From DASYTH01 sp035762905 (lineage in GTDB: Bacteria; Actinomycetota; Actinomycetes; Mycobacteriales; Pseudonocardiaceae), in contig NZ_DASUCC010000170.1 in assembly GCF_035762905.1 (NCBI RefSeq), positions 1 to 46,536 of the forward strand: DNA of 46,536 nt. Direction: 5' to 3'. Under the pieces are notes generated by a model. The model did no database searches and had not been told where the DNA came from. It saw only the letters and a list, made by a program, of their open reading frames with translations. Each line of letters opens with the position of its first letter. Position 1 is the stretch's first letter. The translations under genes were made by a program, and so were the position numbers. This document shows, one piece after another, positions 7,138-15,484 of the stretch.

Positions 7138-8340
7138 GTGGTTGTTCGGTACATGGGCACCAAGCGCCATATGTCCGACCACGTCCGGGATGCAATCGCT
7201 GAGTTAGAACCGGCCGGTCGCATAGTCGATCTATTCTCTGGGGTTGGCAGTGTGGCAGAAAGCCTGCAGACTACGGCGTCCGTTGTTACTAATGATGCTT
7301 TGAGTTTTACGGCGTCATTGTCTCGCGCTCGTTTTATCGGTAGAAAGCGCAGCGAGGCTCCCGAAGCGGTTGTTAAACGGCTTAGCTCGATCTATCGGGA
7401 ACGTTTGCTCGAGCTGCGGCGACTATATAGAGATCAGCTGGCTGCAGAGAATGCAGCCCTGGCGGGGACGCGTGAAGACCTCGGTCGCTACATGAATCGC
7501 ACCAAGCATGTAGGTAATGATCCGGCCTTGAATCGACGAGCACGCCGCGCGGCGGAAACAAGTGACTTGGCGCACTATGAGTTGGCGACCCTCTATTTCG
7601 CTGCCGGATACCTCAGCTTGCAGCAAGCAATCGAGGTCGACTCGATTAGGGCTGCAATCGATGGAGATAGGAGATTGGACCAACGCGATTGGCTACTTGC
7701 GTCATGGATTGCCGCAATGTCCGTTCTCGTCAATTCACCTGGGCACACGGCCCAGTTCCTAAAGCCGAACAGCGACCCAAGTCACGTGCGAATTGTTCGA
7801 ACGTGGAGCCGATCAGTGTGGAAGGAGTACAGTGCGGCGCTAGCCGCAGTAAGTCAGGTGGGAACCTATCGATGGCGGTCGCGCAATGAGGTATATGTTG
7901 GAGACGCGCTCGAATTAATCAGCGGGGGGTATCTCGAAAATATTGGAGCGGTTTATGCTGACCCGCCGTACACAAAGGACCAATACAGCAGGTATTACCA
8001 CGTGTATGAGACGCTGTTTCGCTATGATTTTCCGGATTCGCTAGGCGAGGGGAGGAATCGCTCCGATCGTTTTACCACGGGGTTTTCACTCAAAACCGCA
8101 GTTATCGCTTCGTTTCATGATCTATGTCGAAACGTCGCCCGCATGCATGTCCCTTTGGTCTTGAGCTATCCCAGTGAGGGTTTGCTAGCTGACGCGGGGG
8201 CAACGGTTTCGGATATCGCAGGTCAGTACTTCTCGAATGTGATTACGCGGTCCATCGAGACGAAGCACTCAACCATGGGTGCCTCAAAGGGGAAGTCAAA
8301 GAAGACGGCTACGGAGAATATCTATGTCTGCACCATCTGA
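7138..8340 (+). CDS. D12-class DNA adenine methyltransferase
   Basis: About 400 residues from the GTG at 7138. The order of motifs is that of alpha-class (Dam/D12) N6-adenine methyltransferases: VVRYMGTKRHM at the N-terminus, the S-adenosylmethionine motif DLFSGVGSVAESL (about 31-43), ND at 52-53, a long helical target-recognition-like middle, and the catalytic motif ADPPYTKDQYSRYYH (DPPY about 275-278). It should methylate adenine at a specific site, protecting DNA from the partner nuclease two genes downstream. The ParB-like gene starts inside its last 17 bases, so translation is probably coupled. GC content is near 50% by eye against about 70% around it, indicating transfer from a lower-GC source. 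The recognition sequence is unknown. Confidence 0.87.
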   Translation: MVVRYMGTKRHMSDHVRDAIAELEPAGRIVDLFSGVGSVAESLQTTASVVTNDALSFTASLSRARFIGRKRSEAPEAVVKRLSSIYRERLLELRRLYRDQLAAENAALAGTREDLGRYMNRTKHVGNDPALNRRARRAAETSDLAHYELATLYFAAGYLSLQQAIEVDSIRAAIDGDRRLDQRDWLLASWIAAMSVLVNSPGHTAQFLKPNSDPSHVRIVRTWSRSVWKEYSAALAAVSQVGTYRWRSRNEVYVGDALELISGGYLENIGAVYADPPYTKDQYSRYYHVYETLFRYDFPDSLGEGRNRSDRFTTGFSLKTAVIASFHDLCRNVARMHVPLVLSYPSEGLLADAGATVSDIAGQYFSNVITRSIETKHSTMGASKGKSKKTATENIYVCTI

Positions 8341-9319
8341 GTCGCTCGGAGGACAGCCGATCGGCGCAGTACAGCTGCTTGAGCTGTCAGTCGAAGACGT
8401 GATTCCCAATGAGCGGAATCCTCGCCTTGACTTCCCTCAAGATGAACTTGACAGACTAGCTGATTCAATAGATCAAGAGGGCGTATTAGTTCCGATTGTG
8501 GTTTTCCTACATGACGGTAAGTATGTGTTGGTGGACGGTGAACGGCGGTATCGTTGCGCTCGTGAGTTAGGACATGTGAAGATTCCTGCGCTTGTAACAA
8601 AGGAGCGCAGCGAACGAGAAGTGCTGCAGCAGATGTTCAACATTCACCTAATTCGAGAGCCTTGGCGCGATATACCCACTGCGAAAGCGCTCCAACGCCT
8701 TGCGCGGGAGATCGCTGCTATCGAAAACCGTGAGCCGAACGATAGAGAATTACGGAACCTGACTGGCCTATCGGTCGAACGTGTTCGGCAGCTTCGCTAT
8801 GTCGTTACCTTGCCGGACGAATGGCAGGACTATATCCGCGAAGGCACTATTCCTCTTAACTTCTTCTGGGAGCTCAAGAAGAATGTAATCGATGCACTAC
8901 GCGCCAACCGGCCCGCAATTCTTGACGAGATCGGCGAGTCTACAGTCAGCGCAGCATTTGTTCAGAAGCGACTTGATCAGGTGATAACAGATACGGTCAG
9001 CCTGCGGAAAATCGCACCCATCATAAAATTTGCTGCCCAGGATGCAGCGACCAAGCCTGATGACACTTCGCCCATCGATGACTCGATCAGGGATTTGATA
9101 ACGCGGCCTGAGTCGACGATCGACGACGCATATGAAGACACTGTTCAGATGATGGTTGAGGTCGACAAACTTGGTCGTCGAACAAGGACCATGATCGCAG
9201 TTTTCACCAGGCTGCTGTCGCAGACTGAAGGTACCTCGGATCACACCATTGTGACGCAGTTGGGTAGGAGCTTCATTCGTGAACTCTCTATTGTCCTCGA
9301 TGTTGCAGAGAAAAAATGA
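8324..9319 (+). CDS. ParB-like CTPase/DNA-binding domain protein
   Basis: About 331 residues from the ATG at 8324 (MSAPSESLGG), overlapping the methyltransferase stop by 17 bases. It keeps the ParB N-terminal signatures: NPR (about 32-34), ELDRLADSIDQEGVLVPIVV, the arginine-rich nucleotide-binding box VDGERRYRCAREL (71-82), and NIHLIREPW (about 106-114), which corresponds to the ENLQR-type box. A KorB-like helix-turn-helix follows (about 138-175, LTGLSVERVRQLRYV). The C-terminal part is helical and unlike chromosomal ParB dimerisation domains. No ParA lies beside it; its partners are a methyltransferase and a nuclease, so a role in regulating or targeting restriction is more likely than partition. 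That role is inference. Confidence 0.85.
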   Translation: MSAPSESLGGQPIGAVQLLELSVEDVIPNERNPRLDFPQDELDRLADSIDQEGVLVPIVVFLHDGKYVLVDGERRYRCARELGHVKIPALVTKERSEREVLQQMFNIHLIREPWRDIPTAKALQRLAREIAAIENREPNDRELRNLTGLSVERVRQLRYVVTLPDEWQDYIREGTIPLNFFWELKKNVIDALRANRPAILDEIGESTVSAAFVQKRLDQVITDTVSLRKIAPIIKFAAQDAATKPDDTSPIDDSIRDLITRPESTIDDAYEDTVQMMVEVDKLGRRTRTMIAVFTRLLSQTEGTSDHTIVTQLGRSFIRELSIVLDVAEKK

Positions 9320-10269
9320 AGCTGATGTCGCAGGAACCAGCCATGGACGAACTGATCGATGATGTACAGCAGATACCCATCCGGGTTGAGGCGGTCGGCC
9401 GTGTGGTCGAAAACATCGTTACTGCCGATTCAAGAGTACAATGGATCCCGGGAGAAGAGCTAGATCTCGGTAGCAAGCGATGGCGGCCGTCTGCCGTGTC
9501 TCAGGGTAGTGAGACGCGACTTCTCTATGTATGTCTCCAGGAGGAAATCCCAAGGTTTGTGGCAGAAAGAATTAGCCTGGCGGCGGCGAGGGGTATCAGA
9601 GTAACGGTAGCGTTGATGATTCCTACGCTCTTTTCGGAGCAGGTAATTGAAGTGCTGACTGATGTGGACAGCGACGTTTATGTGATAGACGATTACCAAG
9701 AGGATCGGCGATATCGGGCCCGCCACTTACTTGCTGCTATAGCCGATGTGGGCGTCCCTATCGAGCCTAACCTGCGAAAGTCGATGGCAAGAAAGATATG
9801 GTCGCGGATAGATGAAGGCACTAATAACCAGAAGGGCCGCCGCCTTGAGGCGTTTCTGTCATTTTTGTTCTCTCAGGTTCTCGATCTGAGGGTTGTAGAA
9901 CGAAATTACCGAAATGAGTCGGAGGAGATAGATCTGGTCGTCCAGGTTGACAACTTTAGCAATAGGGCGTGGCAAAAGCCCGGCGTGCCGTTTATTCTCG
10001 TCGAGTCTAAGAACACTCAGGATAAATCAACTCAGTACATGGTCTCCACTATGCTGACTAAACTACAAACGAAGCGGGGAAGCGCGAAGATTGGAATCAT
10101 GGTCTGTCCTAGTGGGTTCACCGAGGCCGCTCGATTGCAGGAGCTCCGTTTTTCGACGCAGGATCTCTGTATTGCCATGGTAGATACAGAGGATATTCTG
10201 CGCCTCATTGAAGTCGATGACCTTGATGGCGCCTTGGAGGCGATCGTCCGACGGTCTTTGCTTCGCTAG
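9316..10269 (+). CDS. PD-(D/E)XK-type restriction endonuclease-like protein
   Basis: 317 residues; the ATG overlaps the ParB-like stop codon (ATGA). The C-terminal half shows a PD-(D/E)XK nuclease core: E178 in GRRLEAFLSFLFSQV, D206 in ESEEIDLVVQV, and E230-x-K232 in FILVESKN, followed by a helix with TKLQTKRGSAKIGIMVCPSG, typical of Mrr/restriction-like folds. The N-terminal 150 residues have no family I recognise and may sense or recognise DNA. With the upstream methyltransferase it forms a restriction-modification-like pair, and the three genes are translationally coupled. Base composition is AT-rich like its partners. It could act as a plain type II enzyme, or only under control of the ParB-like protein. 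Confidence 0.82.
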   Translation: MKLMSQEPAMDELIDDVQQIPIRVEAVGRVVENIVTADSRVQWIPGEELDLGSKRWRPSAVSQGSETRLLYVCLQEEIPRFVAERISLAAARGIRVTVALMIPTLFSEQVIEVLTDVDSDVYVIDDYQEDRRYRARHLLAAIADVGVPIEPNLRKSMARKIWSRIDEGTNNQKGRRLEAFLSFLFSQVLDLRVVERNYRNESEEIDLVVQVDNFSNRAWQKPGVPFILVESKNTQDKSTQYMVSTMLTKLQTKRGSAKIGIMVCPSGFTEAARLQELRFSTQDLCIAMVDTEDILRLIEVDDLDGALEAIVRRSLLR

Positions 10270-10367
10270 TCAGACTAATTGCGTCATTTGACAGTATTGC
10301 TGGGTGAATTTTCGGGTCGGCCGGGTCGAGTTGGAGAAATTGACTGGTGTTCAGGATCTTTGTCCAG

Positions 10368-11162
10368 TCATTTAGTTGCGCCGACCAATTTGACTACTAG
10401 AGCGGCCAGTTCCGGCGTGACTGCAATCGTCTCGGTCGAACTGAGGTCATGTTGGGCTCCAGAGTCGTTGACGACCTCCGCTCCCGCTTCTCGTGCAACT
10501 AAGACACCCGCGGCGGTGTCCCAGGGCTTGTTTGCGAGGATGATTGTGGCGTCTGTGCGGCCTTCGGCTACCCAGGCTAGGTCGAGGGCGGCGGTGCCGA
10601 ACATGCGGATGCGTTCGACGCGTTCGGCCAGGAGTGCGGTGAGGCGAAGGCGGATTTTGTTCTTTTCGGCGGCGTTGGGGCCTACGGCGTAGTCGCCGAT
10701 GGAGACGATGGCTTGGGAGAGGTCGGTGGTGTTGCTGACTTGGAGGCGGCCGTTGATGCCGTAGGCGCCTTGGCCTTTGGCGGCGTGGTAGCGGAGGCCG
10801 AGTTGGGGGGCGACGATGGCGGCTACTACGGGTTCGCCCTGGCGGATGAGGGCAAGGGATATGGCGCAGAGGGGGATGCCGTGGGCGAAGTTGGAGGTTC
10901 CGTCTACAGGGTCTAGGGTCCAGACGTCTTGGTCGGCAGCGAGGACGGATGGGCCGCCTTGTTCTTCGCCGAGGAATCCGATGCCGGGGGTCATTTTGCC
11001 GAGGAATTCTCGAACTTCTTCTTCGATGCGGACGTCTACGTCGGTGACGATGTCGCGGTCGCCTTTGTGGCGGATCTCCTGCGGGGTGGTGTTGCGGACC
11101 AGGTCGTAGCCGAGTCCGACGGCCTGCTGGGCGATGGTGAGCAGGTCGGCGAGGTCGTTCAC
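10368..11162 (-). CDS. Inositol monophosphatase-family phosphatase (AICE cargo/backbone)
   Basis: 264 residues from the GTG at 11162, which overlaps the upstream stop (GTGA). It carries the family's metal-binding motifs: GEEQ (about residues 74-77), WTLDPVDGTSNFAHG (about 90-104), and the C-terminal KPWDTAAGVLVAREAGA. It would remove phosphate from small sugar- or nucleotide-like substrates with Mg2+; the actual substrate is unknown. Translational coupling to a DUF5919-type regulator suggests the two work together, and to my memory such pairs recur on AICEs. The last part of the gene is somewhat lower in GC than its start. Confidence 0.88.
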   Translation of the reverse strand: MNDLADLLTIAQQAVGLGYDLVRNTTPQEIRHKGDRDIVTDVDVRIEEEVREFLGKMTPGIGFLGEEQGGPSVLAADQDVWTLDPVDGTSNFAHGIPLCAISLALIRQGEPVVAAIVAPQLGLRYHAAKGQGAYGINGRLQVSNTTDLSQAIVSIGDYAVGPNAAEKNKIRLRLTALLAERVERIRMFGTAALDLAWVAEGRTDATIILANKPWDTAAGVLVAREAGAEVVNDSGAQHDLSSTETIAVTPELAALVVKLVGATK

Positions 11163-12064
11163 GCGGTGACCTCGGTGGAGCGGGCCCACATGGAGTCGAA
11201 GACGTGGGCGAAGGTGTCGAACAGGCCGGCGGGGCTGGCCTGGCGGCGCAGGACGAGGGTGGGGGACTCAACTCCTCGGGCGTCGGGGAGGTAGGGCTGC
11301 ACGACGCAGGTGGCGTTGTCGACGATGGTGATGTTGAAGCGGACGGTCTCGTCGTAGGTGTGGATGCGGAGGTTGGCCCGGGCATCGGGGGAGAGCTTGG
11401 CGTGGATGCGGCGGATGGCCTCGATGTTGAGCCGGGTAAAGGTGGACAGGTGGCCGGCGGGCTGGGACTCCTCGTGTTCGCGGCGGGTGATGTGCTCGCC
11501 GTCGGGGTCGAGGAACAGGCACTTGACGGTGGTGCCGGACTCGAGCAGGTCCAGGAGGGCGCGGTCGGGGTAGTGCTGGCAGAGCAGGTTGAGCGACAGG
11601 CCAACCATGCGGATGTCCTTGGCGCCGTCGAACAGCTCGCGGGGCGGCATCTGGTGCATGAAGTCGGAGCGGCTGGCGAAGGCCGCGGTGATGTCAGCGA
11701 CGGGCCCGGCCGGCGGGGGCTGCTTTCGGGCTGGGGCGGCCGTGGGCGGGATGTGGGCCGGCGGTTGGGGGATGAATTCGATTCCGCCGCTATAGGGCTG
11801 GAAGAGCTGCTCGGCCGTCCAGTTCGGGAACATGCTCTCGAGAATGCGGCAGTGGTCGGCGTACGGCAGTCCGACGAGTTCGCCGGACAGCCATCGGTAG
11901 TACTGCGCCTTGCTGGGGTAGGTGCCGCGTAGCTCGGGTTCGATCTTGGCGGCGGTCTTGTCGTACTCCCGGCAGAACGCCCGGTGTCCCTGCAAGTGCC
12001 GTTGCTTGAGCAGGACCTTGAGCAGGATGTCGGTGCTGGTCGTGTCCGCTTCTCCGATCGCCAT
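11159..12064 (-). CDS. DUF5919-type regulator with N-terminal helix-turn-helix
   Basis: About 301 residues from the ATG at 12064 (MAIGEADTTSTDILL); an upstream in-frame start at 12082 is less likely. The N-terminal about 70 residues form an XRE-like helical domain (LKQRHLQGHRAFCREYDKTA, PSKAQYYRWLSGELVGLPY). A proline-rich linker follows, then a C-terminal domain (DIRMVGLSLNLLCQHYPDRA, LDLLESGTTVKCLFLDPDG) of the DUF5919 type with a phospholipase-D-like look. It is transcribed away from the AICE backbone genes across a shared promoter region, fitting the regulator of the element. Its operator may be the repeats at 12069-12123. Confidence 0.75.
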   Translation of the reverse strand: MAIGEADTTSTDILLKVLLKQRHLQGHRAFCREYDKTAAKIEPELRGTYPSKAQYYRWLSGELVGLPYADHCRILESMFPNWTAEQLFQPYSGGIEFIPQPPAHIPPTAAPARKQPPPAGPVADITAAFASRSDFMHQMPPRELFDGAKDIRMVGLSLNLLCQHYPDRALLDLLESGTTVKCLFLDPDGEHITRREHEESQPAGHLSTFTRLNIEAIRRIHAKLSPDARANLRIHTYDETVRFNITIVDNATCVVQPYLPDARGVESPTLVLRRQASPAGLFDTFAHVFDSMWARSTEVTA

Positions 12065-12224
12065 GGGGGACGAGACTAGCACAGACGAGACACAGAAGAG
12101 ACCGAACGAGGGTCAGACGTTCGAGAGGAGACAGACACGCAGTCTTGAGGGGACCGGCCAGATCCGACTGTGGAGGTAGGCGCCCGAAACAGGGCGGCGA
12201 GACCACACAGAAGGGTCAACAGAA
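12065..12224. promoter_or_regulatory. Divergent control region of the AICE
   Basis: Lies between the regulator (minus strand) and the activator-like gene (plus strand). It contains a direct repeat GACGAGAC at 12069-12076 and 12084-12091 (15-bp period) and an inverted repeat CGAACG (12103-12108) / CGTTCG (12118-12123). These are candidate binding sites for the DUF5919-type regulator. AAGGG shortly before 12225 serves as the ribosome binding site of the next gene. Confidence 0.4.
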
Positions 12225-12677
12225 ATGGCGATTTCCAAGGGCCACCGGTTCCCGATCGAGTTCGCGGATGCGTTTCCGCAGGGGCTGGTGTTGATGGGCG
12301 AGATGGCGCCGGACACCGAGTACCAGTCTCGGGAGGATCGGGCGTCGGGCCGGCCGGTGCGGCAGCGGGTCGACGAGGTGACCGGCAAGCGGCAGTGGAA
12401 GGGCACGGTCACCGACCCGGACGAGCGCAACGCAAAGCGGGCCTCGTTCGAGGTCACCTTCCTGGCCGATGTGCAGCCGGTGCCGACCACATCGGAGGTG
12501 CTGCCCGGGTTGCGGCAGATCGAGCTGGACGGGCTGACCGTCGAGCCTCGGCTGGCCGGGTCCGGTGAGTTCAAGTACCAGTCCTACGTCTTCCGCGCGA
12601 CCGGGTTCAAGCCGGCCACTGGCCGAGCCGGGACCGCGAAGGCGGCGGGCAACGAGTCGGCCGGCAAGGCCGCGTGA
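12225..12677 (+). CDS. AICE replication/excision activator-like protein (Pra-type)
   Basis: 150 residues. The order IEFADAFPQGLVLMGEMAPDTEYQ, then DEVTGKRQWKGTVTDPDE, then FEVTFLADVQPVP, then LPGLRQIELDGLTVEPRL, is what I remember for the small AICE proteins annotated as activators of plasmid replication, integration and excision (Pra in pSAM2). The protein is soluble with an Ala/Gly-rich tail. It is the first gene of the rightward AICE operon, next to the control region, which suits an early regulatory role. The name rests on memory and position, not on a search. Confidence 0.6.
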   Translation: MAISKGHRFPIEFADAFPQGLVLMGEMAPDTEYQSREDRASGRPVRQRVDEVTGKRQWKGTVTDPDERNAKRASFEVTFLADVQPVPTTSEVLPGLRQIELDGLTVEPRLAGSGEFKYQSYVFRATGFKPATGRAGTAKAAGNESAGKAA

Positions 12678-13114
12678 GGCCGGACATGCGTGCCGGGCAG
12701 GCAGAGGTGTCGACCGTGGCGGTCTTCGGGCTGCCCGGTCGGCCCCCGGCCGTTGCCTGGCGGGAAGGTTCAGGCTTGGCGATGTTGCCAGAGAAGTTGG
12801 TGTACCGCTGGGAGTCCGCTTATCGCCGGTACGGCGAGGCGTCCAAGGCGGCGTCCACGCTGACGGCCGGGGACCGGGACGCGGCCCGTGAGATGGCGGC
12901 GGCGTCCTGGGAGGTCGCGGCGGCGTGGCGGGAGATGGAGTCCACAGCGGACATGCCGTGGTGGGCTCTGGCCGCACTGTCGGCTGCGGTGCAGGCCTTC
13001 GAGTTTCAGGCTCGGGACTGGAACGCCCGAGCCTCGCACGGCTGGCCGGCGGACAGCGAACGGCGGACCCGACCGCAGCACCAGATCCCCACGTCGCGGC
13101 CCACCTGCGGGTAA
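12674..13114 (+). CDS. AICE hypothetical protein
   Basis: 146 residues if started at the GTG overlapping the previous stop (GTGA); an ATG at 12686 is an alternative. No family recognised. The central part is alanine-rich and helical (YRWESAYRRYGEASKAASTL, then WWALAALSAAVQAFEFQARD); the C-terminus is basic and probably disordered. Its tight overlap with the upstream gene places it in the AICE operon. Confidence 0.6.
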   Translation: MRPDMRAGQAEVSTVAVFGLPGRPPAVAWREGSGLAMLPEKLVYRWESAYRRYGEASKAASTLTAGDRDAAREMAAASWEVAAAWREMESTADMPWWALAALSAAVQAFEFQARDWNARASHGWPADSERRTRPQHQIPTSRPTCG

Positions 13115-13135
13115 GTCGAGCAGGAGGGCTGAGCG

Positions 13136-13363
13136 GTGGGGTTCAGTGTGACGTGCACCCCGGGCCGGCAGGCTGCGGCCGCGTTCATGAAGGTCAGCCC
13201 GGAGTTGCCGGCCTTGGTGATGTACCTGGATCCGGTGAACATGGCCATCCAGCTCCCACCGTTCCCGGACGGGCCGAGCGTGCTGGCGCGGTTCTGCCGG
13301 GAGTTGGCCCGGGAAGCTGGCCGGCTGGCTGACAAGCTGGAGTCGGGTAAGTCCGATGGATGA
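13136..13363 (+). CDS. Small AICE hypothetical protein
   Basis: 75 residues from a GTG preceded by GGAGGG. It has a hydrophobic N-terminal half (LPALVMYLDPVNMAIQLPPF) and a helical C-terminal half (LARFCRELAREAGRLADKLE). No family recognised. It overlaps the next gene by 8 bases. Confidence 0.55.
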   Translation: MGFSVTCTPGRQAAAAFMKVSPELPALVMYLDPVNMAIQLPPFPDGPSVLARFCRELAREAGRLADKLESGKSDG

Positions 13364-13643
13364 GCGCAGGCCGGCTGCGGTATGGCAGGACGTGCAGGCC
13401 TGCCAGACCTTGATGCAGGTTCACGAGGCACTGGCCAGGCTGCGCCCACCGAAGGGTGCGGACGCGGCGAGGTGGGTGACGTACCGGCGGCGTAGCGCGG
13501 CGGCCTATGAGCAGATCGCCGACATCGACCGGGGGCACCATCACGAGGCCCTCTATTGGGCGCAACGGGAACGCACACAGGCCAACGAAATTGCCCGGCA
13601 CGGCGTGCCGAAGCCTGGCGGGAGTGGTGCCGGACAGTCCTAA
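13356..13643 (+). CDS. AMED_5909-like small AICE protein
   Basis: 95 residues. The signature LMQVHEALARLRPPKG...RRSAAAYEQIADIDRGHHHE...ALYWAQRERTQANEI matches, from memory, the AMED_5909 family found on elements of Amycolatopsis and relatives. The family has no known function to my knowledge. It overlaps the gene before it by 8 bases and so belongs to the AICE operon. Confidence 0.65.
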   Translation: MDERRPAAVWQDVQACQTLMQVHEALARLRPPKGADAARWVTYRRRSAAAYEQIADIDRGHHHEALYWAQRERTQANEIARHGVPKPGGSGAGQS

Positions 13644-13740
13644 TCGAACACCGAACAAGTCCAAATAAGACGGTTGAACATGCGGCGACAGGTCGTGTGG
13701 CGATGACACGTGTCCCTGTTGCCCTGCAAGGAATCCATAG

Positions 13741-13780
13741 GCGCAGAAGCGGCCGGCTACCAACCACTCCGCTTCTGCGC
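13741..13780. other. 12-bp perfect hairpin in the AICE
   Basis: Arms GCGCAGAAGCGG (13741-13752) and CCGCTTCTGCGC (13769-13780) flank a 16-base loop, in a 160-base stretch without genes (13644-13802). There is no T-tract, so it is not a classical terminator. It could be an attenuator or a structured site used in replication or transfer. Confidence 0.6.
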
Positions 13781-13802
13781 TGTCCACCCGAGAAGGTGAA
13801 CA

Positions 13803-13985
13803 ATGAACAGGCTAGAACCAACAGTCCCGACCCCGCTAGAGGGGTCTCCTACTACCACTACTACTCGTCCCCGTTGCGTGGCCTGCCGGCGCTTTGCCCG
13901 GCTGCGGCCTGGTGAGACCCGGTGCGCAAGATGCCGGGGCGAACTGCCGCTGGACTTCACCCCGAGTCGGGGTGATCAGCCATGA
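13803..13985 (+). CDS. Small zinc-ribbon-like protein
   Basis: 60 residues with two CxxC pairs, CVACRRF and CARCRGEL, spaced as in a zinc ribbon. The ATG has GAAGG upstream, and the stop overlaps the start of the FtsK-like gene (ATGA). A Thr/Pro-rich N-terminus precedes the ribbon. It may bind DNA or a partner of the translocase; its specific role is unknown. Confidence 0.6.
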   Translation: MNRLEPTVPTPLEGSPTTTTTRPRCVACRRFARLRPGETRCARCRGELPLDFTPSRGDQP

Positions 13986-15484
13986 ACGGCCACGGGTCGC
14001 GGTGGGTGGACCCGGCGCCGTTGGAGGTGTCGAGGCCGCGGTTGCCGTGGTGGACCATGCTGCCCGGCTGGGTCAAGCTCGTCCTCTCGCCGGTTGCGGC
14101 GGTCATCCTGCTGTCCTGGCTGACGTATCAAGCGGGCCGGGTCGTGTTCCGGTATCCGCTCACGGTCGCGGTGATCCTGGCGGTCGGCTGGTTGTGGTCG
14201 CTGCTGGGTGAGTGGCCGCTGACCGTGCTCGGCGGCGTGCTGTTCGTGGGTCTGGCGGTGTGGTGGTGGCGCTGGCGGCGCTCGTTTGAGCGGTGGGTGT
14301 TGCCTCGGCCGCGCACGGAGTTCCGCCGGTTCGTCATCTACGCCTGCCAGTGGCGCACGGTGATGCGGTTGTCCGAGCTGGCCAAGGACAAGCGCGGCAA
14401 GGAGCACCGGCCCCGGCTGCGGCGGGTCCGCGCGGAAGGCTGGCGGGATCTGGTGCGGGTACGCATGATCAAGGGTCAGGCTCCGCAGCAGTGGGAGCTG
14501 CACGCCTCCGGGCTTGCCCACTCGTTCCACGCGACCTCCTGCCGGGTCCGGGTACGCAAACCCGGCGTGCTGGAGCTGGACTTCATCCACCACGACCCAC
14601 TCGCCCGGCGGGTGCCGGTTCCGGCCCTGTCGGAGGATCCGGCGTCGGTGGACCTCGCCCGGGTGGTGATCGGACAGACCGAGACCGGCAAGCCATGGCG
14701 GCTGCAGCTGCGCGGCACCCACGTCCTGACCGTTGGCGTGTCGGGCGCGGGGAAGGGGTCGCTGCTGTGGGCGGTGGCCTGGGCACTGGCCCCGGCGATC
14801 CGCGCCGGCTTGGTCAAGCTGGTCGGGATCGACCCCAAGGGCGGCATGGAACTCGGCGCCGCACCCGAGGTGTTCGACCGGGTGGTCTTCGACAATGGAA
14901 AGACTGCCGTGACCCAGCTCGAATGGCTCGCGCTGGAGGTCAAACGCCGCGCCGAGTCCTACCGGGGTCGGCGGCGGGTCTGGACCCCGGAGACCGGGGA
15001 TCCGTTCCTGCTGCTGGTGATCGACGAGTTGGCCGACCTGATCGCCTACCAGCCGGACAAGACCTTGCGGGAGCGGGCAACACGGGCGATCCAGACGATC
15101 ACCTCGCAAGGCCGGGCGCCCGGCGTATGCGTTCTGGGGCTGTTGCAGGATCCGCGCAAGGAGATCATCTCCTTCCGGCACCTGTTCTCCACCCGGGTAG
15201 CGATGCGCCTGGACGAGGCCGCCCAGGTGGACATGGTGCTCGGCGACGGCGTACGCCAACGCGGCGCCAACGCCCACGAGATCAGCGAAAACACCCCGGG
15301 AGTCGCATGGGTCAAGGAAGACGGCCGGCGCGAACCAGTGCGGGTCCGCGCGTTCCATGTCACCGATGACGATCTGGCCCAGCTCGTCGCCTATCTCGTC
15401 GGGCGGGTGGCCCTGCCGGCCCGGGCGGAAGTGGTCCCGTTCCCGGTGGCGGGTGGGGACTCGGACGGGGGTGCGGCGGCATGA
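13982..15484 (+). CDS. FtsK/SpoIIIE-type conjugal DNA translocase (TraB/TraSA-like)
   Basis: 500 residues. Two hydrophobic segments (about 36-52 and 60-97) anchor it in the membrane. The ATPase domain carries Walker A GVSGAGKGS (252-260), GIDPKGGMEL, and Walker B LLLVIDELADL (around 344-354), then TSQGRAPGVCVLGLLQDPRK and STRVAMRLDEAAQVDMVLGD, the FtsK/TraB signature. In AICEs this single hexameric protein moves double-stranded DNA from donor to recipient mycelium. The gene overlaps its neighbours on both sides by 4 bases (ATGA), so it sits in the middle of a coupled operon. The length fits TraSA-type proteins. Confidence 0.9.
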   Translation: MNGHGSRWVDPAPLEVSRPRLPWWTMLPGWVKLVLSPVAAVILLSWLTYQAGRVVFRYPLTVAVILAVGWLWSLLGEWPLTVLGGVLFVGLAVWWWRWRRSFERWVLPRPRTEFRRFVIYACQWRTVMRLSELAKDKRGKEHRPRLRRVRAEGWRDLVRVRMIKGQAPQQWELHASGLAHSFHATSCRVRVRKPGVLELDFIHHDPLARRVPVPALSEDPASVDLARVVIGQTETGKPWRLQLRGTHVLTVGVSGAGKGSLLWAVAWALAPAIRAGLVKLVGIDPKGGMELGAAPEVFDRVVFDNGKTAVTQLEWLALEVKRRAESYRGRRRVWTPETGDPFLLLVIDELADLIAYQPDKTLRERATRAIQTITSQGRAPGVCVLGLLQDPRKEIISFRHLFSTRVAMRLDEAAQVDMVLGDGVRQRGANAHEISENTPGVAWVKEDGRREPVRVRAFHVTDDDLAQLVAYLVGRVALPARAEVVPFPVAGGDSDGGAAA

